Shown in pieces: positions 43,603 to 49,323 of a stretch of DNA of 49,323 nucleotides. Origin of the DNA: Fluviicola sp. (GTDB lineage Bacteria; Bacteroidota; Bacteroidia; Flavobacteriales_D; Crocinitomicaceae); contig JAIRJW010000050.1 in assembly GCA_031260455.1 (NCBI GenBank), positions 1 through 49,323 of the forward strand, given 5' to 3'. Position 1 is the stretch's first letter, and every line of letters begins with the position of its first letter. The position numbers and the translations under genes are program-made. Under the pieces are notes generated by a model that worked only from the letters and a program-made list of their open reading frames with translations, ran no database searches and was not told where the DNA came from.

Positions 43603-45144
43603 ATGAAAATTGCCAGAAAACAAGTTCTCATCCTGCTGATTGCCTTATTCTATATCCTGTTGCTCATGGTATGGATTTTCAGAAAAGAAGTGGACCCTTT
43701 TGCCCTGGTTGCTCCGGGGGCGATTGTTGCAGGAACCGTTGCGGGTTGGTATGTGTTTCGGTCGCGGATGAATTTGTTGTATTATGTTGGGATATATGCT
43801 CTGACTATCTTGCTGTTTTATATTGAACGCATGGGAGGTGATGCTGTTTTTATGGGAGGACACGTGGTGAAATTTATCCTGACAGGAATGCTCATTGCCT
43901 TCTCCATGCGCAGTAAAAAATTGTCGTTGTGGATTTTTTCTTCGATGATCATAGGAGTAGAAGTTGGGTTGGATTTCCCTGAATTATCGTTGGAACTGAA
44001 GCGTTTCGGGGATATTTTTATTCGTCTGATCAAAACATTGGTAGCTCCATTGTTGTTTTCAACGCTGGTTGTGGGAATCGCCGGACACAGTAACCTGAAA
44101 CAAGTGGGGAGAATCGGTCTGAAGAGTATTATTTACTTTGAAGTAGTAACTTCTTTTGCCTTGCTCCTGGGATTGGCCGCAATCAACCTGACGCAAGCGG
44201 GAAAGGGCATACAGCAGGTTGAGGTCTCCGAAAAAATGAAGGAGAAATCAATGGATTTGCTTACTCAGCTTGAGAAACCGAAAGACCATTTTGTGGATAT
44301 TTTCCCGGAAAACTTTGCCAAGGCTATTGTGGAAAACCAGGTACTTCAGATTGTGGTATTTTCCCTGATTTTTGCAGTTGCCCTGAGTTTGGTACAAAAT
44401 CTGAAACATAAGGAAACCATGTTGAACTGGATGGAGAGCCTTTCCGAGGTCATGTTCAAGTTTACTGACATTGTCATGTATATTGCGCCACTTGCTGTTT
44501 TCGGTTCCATTGCTTATACGGTGGCAAACTCCGGAACGGATGTTCTTGCCAACCTGATGAAGCTGGTGGTAACACTTTATGTCACCCTGGTTGTATTTAT
44601 CCTGGTTGTTTTACTTCCGGTTGCTCTGGTGTCAAAAGTGCCGTTGAAAGGCTTTATTAAGGCCGTTACCGAACCGTTTTCTGTTGCATTTGCTACGGCC
44701 AGCAGTGAGGCTGCTCTGCCAAAGGCGCTTGAAAATATGGAGAAATTCGGAGTTTCCAGGAAGATTGTCGGTTTTGTAATCCCGACGGGATATTCCTTTA
44801 ATTTGGATGGTACGACGCTTTATTTATCCATGGCGACGGTTTTTGTGGCCCAGATGAGTGGGATAGATTTAACAATCGGTCAGCAGATTTCTATTTGCCT
44901 GACGCTGATGCTGACAAGTAAAGGCGTAGCGGGAGTGCGCGGAGCTTCTTTTGTGATTCTCACTACCACGCTGACAGACTACAGGCATCTGGGAATCAGC
45001 GTGGAGAAGGCCGGGATTATCCTGGGAATTGACGCGTTGATGGATATGGGCCGAACTTCGGTGAATGTGCTTGGGAACTGTCTTGCTTCAGCCGTTATTG
45101 CCAGAAGTGAAGGAGAGTTGCTGACGGAAAAAAACAACGAATAA
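43603..45144 (+). CDS. Dicarboxylate/amino acid:cation symporter (DAACS, GltP/DctA family)
   Basis: 513 residues from ATG 43603; the frame is open from 43459 but that extension contains the promoter. There is an unusual N-terminal block of three to four hydrophobic helices (LLIALFYILLLMVWIF, GTVAGWYVF, ALTILLFYIERM). The transporter core is complete: FIRLIKTLVAPLLFSTLVVGI, FATASSEAALPKALE (serine-rich hairpin 1), VIPTGYSFNLDGTTLYL (NMDGT-like motif), SKGVAGVRGASFVIL (hairpin 2) and GRTSVNVLGN. Takes up C4-dicarboxylates or acidic amino acids with Na+ or H+. Divergent from rho. Substrate not decidable. Confidence 0.9.
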   Translation: MKIARKQVLILLIALFYILLLMVWIFRKEVDPFALVAPGAIVAGTVAGWYVFRSRMNLLYYVGIYALTILLFYIERMGGDAVFMGGHVVKFILTGMLIAFSMRSKKLSLWIFSSMIIGVEVGLDFPELSLELKRFGDIFIRLIKTLVAPLLFSTLVVGIAGHSNLKQVGRIGLKSIIYFEVVTSFALLLGLAAINLTQAGKGIQQVEVSEKMKEKSMDLLTQLEKPKDHFVDIFPENFAKAIVENQVLQIVVFSLIFAVALSLVQNLKHKETMLNWMESLSEVMFKFTDIVMYIAPLAVFGSIAYTVANSGTDVLANLMKLVVTLYVTLVVFILVVLLPVALVSKVPLKGFIKAVTEPFSVAFATASSEAALPKALENMEKFGVSRKIVGFVIPTGYSFNLDGTTLYLSMATVFVAQMSGIDLTIGQQISICLTLMLTSKGVAGVRGASFVILTTTLTDYRHLGISVEKAGIILGIDALMDMGRTSVNVLGNCLASAVIARSEGELLTEKNNE

Positions 45145-45224
45145 CATTGGTCATTGCCCGTCTTTAATGTGCTTTTAGCTGATCTTGTCTAATAAAATAT
45201 TGCTTTTTAATCGATTAATAAGCA

Positions 45225-48011
45225 TTACTTCAATTTACGCTTTAAGTGTTTCGCCGTATAGTTATTTTCGAGTCGAATTAATTCTTCCGGAGTTCCTGTA
45301 AACTCAATACTACCTCCGTTGATACCACCTTCCGGGCCAATATCGATAATCCAGTCTGCAGCTTTGACAACGTCCATGTTGTGTTCAATTACAATGATTG
45401 AGTGCCCGTCATCTACCAGGCGATTGAAAGCAATCAATAATTTTTCAATATCGTAAAAATGAAGCCCTGTTGTTGGTTCATCAAAAATAAAGAGCGTTTT
45501 CCGGTCTTTCTGAGCTCCTTTGATAAGGAAAGAGGCCAGTTTGACCCGTTGTGCTTCACCGCCACTTAATGAGCTGCTGGATTGTCCCATTTGAAGATAC
45601 CCCAGCCCCACATCTTCCAGTGGTTGAATTTTCTGTATAATTTTTTCATCCAGTTTGTCTTTTCCTTCTTTGAAAAAAGAAAGTGCGGATGAAATATCCA
45701 TATTCAGAATATCTGAAATGTTTTTTTCACGATACAGCACTTCCAGTGCTTCCTGACGATACCTGCTTCCCCCGCAGGCTTCACAGGTCAGGTGTACATC
45801 AGCCATAAATTGCATACTGACAGTGACAACACCTTCTCCTTCACACATTTCACAACGTCCGCCTTCCATGTTAAAAGAAAAGAAGCCAGCTTTATATCCG
45901 TTGCGTTTAGAAGCATTTTGTCGTGCAAACAGTTCGCGGATATCATCAAAAGCTTTGACGTATGTCACTGGATTGCTTCTGGAAGATTTCCCAATCGGAT
46001 TCTGGTCGATCAGTTCGATTTCGGAAATGCTCGCCAAATCTCCTTCTATGCGTTTTACATTCCCCTGATGGTCTCCATATTGACCTAAATATTTCCGGAT
46101 TCCGGGGTACAGGATTTCTTTTACCAAAGTGGATTTTCCCGATCCGCTTACACCGGTCACAGCCACAATGCGGTTCAATGGGAAATCAACCGAAACATTT
46201 TTCAGGTTGTGCTCTTTTGCACCGATGACTGAAATTTTGTTTTTTCCGTTGCGGCGCTTTTTAGGAACCGGAATTTCTCTGACACCGGTTAAATATTGTG
46301 TCGTGAGACTGGTTTCATTTTTAGTCAGCTCATCGAATTTCCCCTGGAAGACCACTTCCCCTCCGAATTTCCCTGCTGCCGGACCAATATCAATAATTTC
46401 ATCTGCATGCAGCATCATGTCTTCTTCGTGTTCCACAACAATTACTGTATTACCAATGTTCCGTAATTTTTTCAGAACGCCGATCAGCCTTTCTGTATCT
46501 CTCGGGTGCAGACCGATGCTTGGTTCGTCCAGGATATACATGGAACCTACCAGGCTGCTTCCGAGTGAAGTTGCCAGGTTGATTCGCTGTGATTCTCCTC
46601 CGGAAAGGGTATTTGCAGCCCGGTTCAGAGTTAAATATCCCAGCCCCACATCGCACAGGAATGAAAGTCGTTGCGTAATTTCCGGAAGAATGCGTTTGGT
46701 GATTTGTGCTTCGAATGAGTCTACTTCCAGATTTTGAAAAAACTCCAATGCTTTTTCAATCGGCATCAACACCAGTTCTTTGATGCTCAAACCACCTACT
46801 TTTACATAATTCGCGTCTTTCCGCAAACGGGTTCCGTGACATTCGGGACATAAGGTCTTCCCCCGGTAACGAGACAGCATTACGCGGTATTGAATCTTGT
46901 ATGATTGACTTTCGATGAATTTAAAGAACCCGTTAATCCCGGAAAAGTACCGGTTTCCGTTCCATAGAACAGTCAGTTGTTCTTCCGTCAGTTCTTCCAC
47001 TGGCCGGTGAATCGGGAAATCAAACTTCCGGGCATTTCGGATCAGCTCCTGTAAGTATTCTCCTATGATTTCCCCCTTCCAGGGAGCAACAGCTCCTTCG
47101 TATACACTCAGGCCCGGGTCGGGAATGACCAGGTTTGGATCGATACCAATAATTGAACCATAACCTTCACAGGTTTTACATGCTCCGAAAGGATTGTTGA
47201 AGGTGAACAAATGCGGAGTAGGTTCCACAAAACTTATATTGTCCAGTTCGAAACGATTGGAAAAGGAACATTCTTTCATGTTTTCCATCTGAATCACAGA
47301 ACAGTCCCCGTGTCCTTCCATAAAAGCCAGTTGAATGGAATCTCCTAAACGTCCGGAGAAATCATTGTCCATTTTCTGGGTTACGACGCGGTCCACTACG
47401 ATTTGAATAGTGTCTGAAACGGAAAGGTTTTTCGGATTGATATCCTCCAGTTGTTTCAGTTCATGATTGTGCAGAATGCGAACATATCCCTGCTCTTTCA
47501 GTAACTTCACAGACTTTTCAATGCCGTATTTTTTCAGGGACGGAAACGGAGCGACGATCAGCAGGCGTAAATCGGGTTTGAGAGCTGCTATATAATTAAT
47601 GACATCTGTAATGGAATCTTTTTTGACTTCGTTTCCCGAAACAGGGGAGAAAGTGCGTCCGATTCGTGCAAAGAGGATTTTGAGATAATCGTAGATTTCG
47701 GTCGTTGTGCCCACAGTCGATCGCGGGTTATTTGTGATGACCTTTTGCTGAATGGCAATCGCAGGGGCAATTCCTTTGATGAAATCTGTTTCGGGTTTAT
47801 CAAGTTTTCCCAAAAACTGCCGGGCATAGGACGATAAGCTTTCAATATAACGTCTCTGTCCTTCAGCGTAAAGCGTATCAAAAGCCAGAGAAGACTTTCC
47901 TGATCCCGACAATCCTGTTATAACTGTTAGCTTCCCGTGTTCGATTTTAACTTCCAGGTTTTTCAGATTATTAACCCGCGCTCCTTTGATGTGAATATAT
48001 CTCTCAGACAT
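45225..48011 (-). CDS. uvrA: Excinuclease ABC subunit A
   Basis: 928 residues, full length. N-terminal Walker A GLSGSGKSSLAFDTLYAEGQ at 33-52 and second Walker A GVSGSGKSTLVKEILYPG. Two ABC signatures are visible (NTLSGGESQRINLA; SSLSGGEAQRVKLA). Zinc-binding Cys pairs are CKTCEGYG, CPECHGTRL, CEMCEGEG and CEACGGSRYRQ. It recognises helix-distorting DNA lesions and loads UvrB in nucleotide excision repair. uvrB and uvrC are not in the window. Upstream it faces the ECF sigma gene across a 218-nt divergent spacer. No irregularity seen. Confidence 0.98.
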   Translation of the reverse strand: MSERYIHIKGARVNNLKNLEVKIEHGKLTVITGLSGSGKSSLAFDTLYAEGQRRYIESLSSYARQFLGKLDKPETDFIKGIAPAIAIQQKVITNNPRSTVGTTTEIYDYLKILFARIGRTFSPVSGNEVKKDSITDVINYIAALKPDLRLLIVAPFPSLKKYGIEKSVKLLKEQGYVRILHNHELKQLEDINPKNLSVSDTIQIVVDRVVTQKMDNDFSGRLGDSIQLAFMEGHGDCSVIQMENMKECSFSNRFELDNISFVEPTPHLFTFNNPFGACKTCEGYGSIIGIDPNLVIPDPGLSVYEGAVAPWKGEIIGEYLQELIRNARKFDFPIHRPVEELTEEQLTVLWNGNRYFSGINGFFKFIESQSYKIQYRVMLSRYRGKTLCPECHGTRLRKDANYVKVGGLSIKELVLMPIEKALEFFQNLEVDSFEAQITKRILPEITQRLSFLCDVGLGYLTLNRAANTLSGGESQRINLATSLGSSLVGSMYILDEPSIGLHPRDTERLIGVLKKLRNIGNTVIVVEHEEDMMLHADEIIDIGPAAGKFGGEVVFQGKFDELTKNETSLTTQYLTGVREIPVPKKRRNGKNKISVIGAKEHNLKNVSVDFPLNRIVAVTGVSGSGKSTLVKEILYPGIRKYLGQYGDHQGNVKRIEGDLASISEIELIDQNPIGKSSRSNPVTYVKAFDDIRELFARQNASKRNGYKAGFFSFNMEGGRCEMCEGEGVVTVSMQFMADVHLTCEACGGSRYRQEALEVLYREKNISDILNMDISSALSFFKEGKDKLDEKIIQKIQPLEDVGLGYLQMGQSSSSLSGGEAQRVKLASFLIKGAQKDRKTLFIFDEPTTGLHFYDIEKLLIAFNRLVDDGHSIIVIEHNMDVVKAADWIIDIGPEGGINGGSIEFTGTPEELIRLENNYTAKHLKRKLK

Positions 48012-48116
48012 CCTGCAAATTTCGGAAATTAATTACGAATTATGAATACCTGATGATTACAAATTGTGAGTCGAACTAATCCGGAACTATTATGAATTAA
48101 CTTTTTCAGAATAAAT

Positions 48117-48147
48117 TTTGTTTTTAGTGCGAAATGGCATATCTTTC
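48117..48147 (+). promoter_or_regulatory. Candidate promoter of the ECF sigma gene
   Basis: TTTG at 48117-48120, 19-nt spacer, TATCTTTC at 48140-48147; one mismatch to TTTG-N19-TAnnTTTG, leaving a leader of about 80 nt. It looks like a housekeeping rather than an autoregulated ECF promoter. Confidence 0.5.
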
Positions 48148-48229
48148 GGAAAAATTCATAAGTGCCTATAGATAAAATTCTACTTTAAACTATTATTAAA
48201 CAAGTGGTTAAATCCTTAAGAGTAGAGTT

Positions 48230-48829
48230 ATGGCTATGAAATTTGTAGACGATCAGGTTCTCGTACATCATTATTTGGAAGGAAACGAACAAGCTTTTGA
48301 AGTATTGCTGATGCGTCATAAAGATAAGATTTATCGTTCTATCTATCATAAGATCAGAGAACGGGAAATTGCCGAAGATATTTTCCAGGAAACATTCGTG
48401 AAAATTGTTCAAACCTTAAAATTGGGCAATTATAATGAAGAAGGAAAATTTTTACCTTGGGCAATGCGAATTGCACAAAACCTGGTGATTGATTATTTTC
48501 GTAAACACGGAAGAATGAAAATGGTCAGTGAGCGCAATGCAAAAAGTGAAGATTTCAATATTTTCTCTGTTCTGAAGATGGATACATTGAATGTTGAACA
48601 AAGCATTTCGAAGGATGAGCTGGAAAAGCAATTGATTCAGCTGGTTCGGTATCTTCCTGAAAGTCAAAAGGATATTATTGAAAAACGCATTTTTCAGGAT
48701 CTTTCTTTTAAAGATATCGCGGAGATGGAAGATATTTCCATTAATACCGCTTTGGGAAGAATGCGCTATGCGTTGATAAATTTGAGGAAGTTGATTGAGA
48801 AACACCAATTGGTTACAGATCTCGATTAA
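48230..48829 (+). CDS. RNA polymerase sigma factor, ECF (sigma-70 family)
   Basis: 199 residues. Region 2: DDQVLVHHYLEGNEQAFEVL, RHKDKIYRSI, REIAEDIFQETFVKI and FLPWAMRIAQNLVIDYFRKH, which includes the -10 recognition helix. A linker follows (MKMVSERNAKSEDFNIFS), then region 4: LPESQKDIIEKRIFQDLSFK, DIAEMEDISINTALGRMRYA. No anti-sigma gene adjoins it; the next gene is separated by a terminator, so it may be controlled post-translationally by a distant partner or simply by its level. ATG-GCT-ATG allows initiation two codons later. Confidence 0.93.
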   Translation: MAMKFVDDQVLVHHYLEGNEQAFEVLLMRHKDKIYRSIYHKIREREIAEDIFQETFVKIVQTLKLGNYNEEGKFLPWAMRIAQNLVIDYFRKHGRMKMVSERNAKSEDFNIFSVLKMDTLNVEQSISKDELEKQLIQLVRYLPESQKDIIEKRIFQDLSFKDIAEMEDISINTALGRMRYALINLRKLIEKHQLVTDLD

Positions 48830-48852
48830 TTGTTAGCTACCACATAAAATAG

Positions 48853-48884
48853 GAAATCCCCCGTCAGTTGACGGGGGATTTTTG
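48853..48884 (+). terminator. Terminator of the ECF sigma gene
   Basis: AAATCCCCCGTC / GACGGGGGATTT with a 4-nt loop and T5; a very strong intrinsic terminator. From here to 49168 no gene or repeat is supported. Confidence 0.92.
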
Positions 48885-49168
48885 TGTCCGGCAATATTTA
48901 ACATCTTACCAGTCCGAAAAGAAATTCAAAACAGCTTCTAAGGATCCAAATCAGAGAAAATAGATCAATTTGTTTTGAAAGCGTGGAAAACAGAGTAAAC
49001 TAAACGATTCATAAGATTATTTCATCAAAAAACCCCGACAAAAATCACATAAAATCCAGATTAAACTCCTTGTCCGGCAGCAAGTTTATTTCGCACATTT
49101 GTAAAGTCGGGCACTGAATGAAAAACACAGCCTGGTTTTATCATTTTATAAACTACGAAAAAAGACTT

Positions 49169-49323
49169 ATGAAAAAAAGGTACTATTCTACTGCTATTAA
49201 AGCCATTTTGCTGCTTCCTGTTATTACAGCAACAAACTGGGGATTCTCCCAGGAAGATTCTACCAATGTGCTTCCTGCATCTGGTAATGTAGGAATTGGA
49301 GTTTTGAACCCCCAAAGCCTCTT
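49169..49323 (+). CDS. Partial: N-terminus of a secreted fibre-like surface protein
   Basis: An ATG at 49169 opens a frame to the window end (51 complete codons). Signal peptide MKKRYYSTAIKAILLLP with the cleavage region near NWGFSQ, then EDSTNVLPASGNVGIGVLNP. GNVGIG-x-x-P is the opening motif of Bacteroidota fibre-like proteins, similar to GDVGVNISAP in the two fibre proteins of the accessory block. The gene is cut by the end of the window, so length and downstream domains are unknown. Confidence 0.7.
   Translation, partial: MKKRYYSTAIKAILLLPVITATNWGFSQEDSTNVLPASGNVGIGVLNPQSL

Overview
The window is bacterial chromosome from a member of the Bacteroidota, most likely Flavobacteriales. The evidence is the family content (FISUMP-domain proteins, DUF1573 and DUF4199 proteins, a Bacteroidota-type Rho with a long disordered insertion, an SpmA-SpmB fusion), several matches to the Bacteroidota promoter -7 element TAnnTTTG at sensible distances from starts, and weak Shine-Dalgarno sequences. 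A Fluviicola-like organism would fit, but that genus guess comes from memory and is not shown by the sequence. The mpl homologue implies meso-diaminopimelate peptidoglycan. No rRNA, tRNA, CRISPR array, transposase or phage structural operon was seen.

Left core (1-20.9 kb). A GT87-type membrane glycosyltransferase is divergent from a five-gene rightward cluster (TPR protein, phosphosulfolactate-synthase-like protein, WD40 protein, site-2-protease-like M50 peptidase, Smr protein) with very short spacings. A MliC-like lipoprotein follows. Next is a five-gene leftward cluster: YrdC/Sua5, class I glutamine amidotransferase, SpmAB, a repeat protein and a GNAT. Then come a small secreted protein, a CtpA-like protease coupled to a DUF1573 lipoprotein, an NlpC/P60 hydrolase, and a polyamine unit (ureohydrolase/agmatinase plus a SpeD-SpeE fusion). 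An alpha/beta hydrolase broken by an in-frame amber codon lies beside a 99-bp tandem repeat. EF-P, a TatA-like protein and a DUF2231-like membrane protein close the region.

Accessory block (about 21.1-32.3 kb). This block has a different look: rich in GCC/GGC/ACC codons in the surface genes, locally AT-rich elsewhere, with degenerate 8-9-nt repeats between genes. It holds two paralogous tail-fibre/YadA-head-like secreted proteins, two paralogous FISUMP proteins plus a decayed third, an IgGFc-binding-like secreted protein, and a two-gene DUF3791/DUF3990 module whose second member looks like an ADP-ribosyltransferase-fold protein. About 100 bp of similar sequence occurs at both ends of the block, so it may be a mobile or recombining surface-protein cassette.

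Right core (32.5-49.3 kb). A 1789-residue secreted protein with 18 TPR-like repeats is followed by a DUF4143-type ATPase with a gene remnant upstream of it. Then come mpl, a DUF4199 membrane protein, rho with an extreme Asn/Gln-rich segment, a dicarboxylate/cation symporter, uvrA, an ECF sigma factor, and the start of another fibre-like surface protein that runs off the window.

The most rewarding places to look are the block boundaries, the DUF3791/DUF3990 pair, the nonsense-interrupted hydrolase with its adjacent repeat, the SpeD-SpeE fusion, the Rho prion-like segment and the giant TPR protein. All family assignments are by eye; no database search was run.
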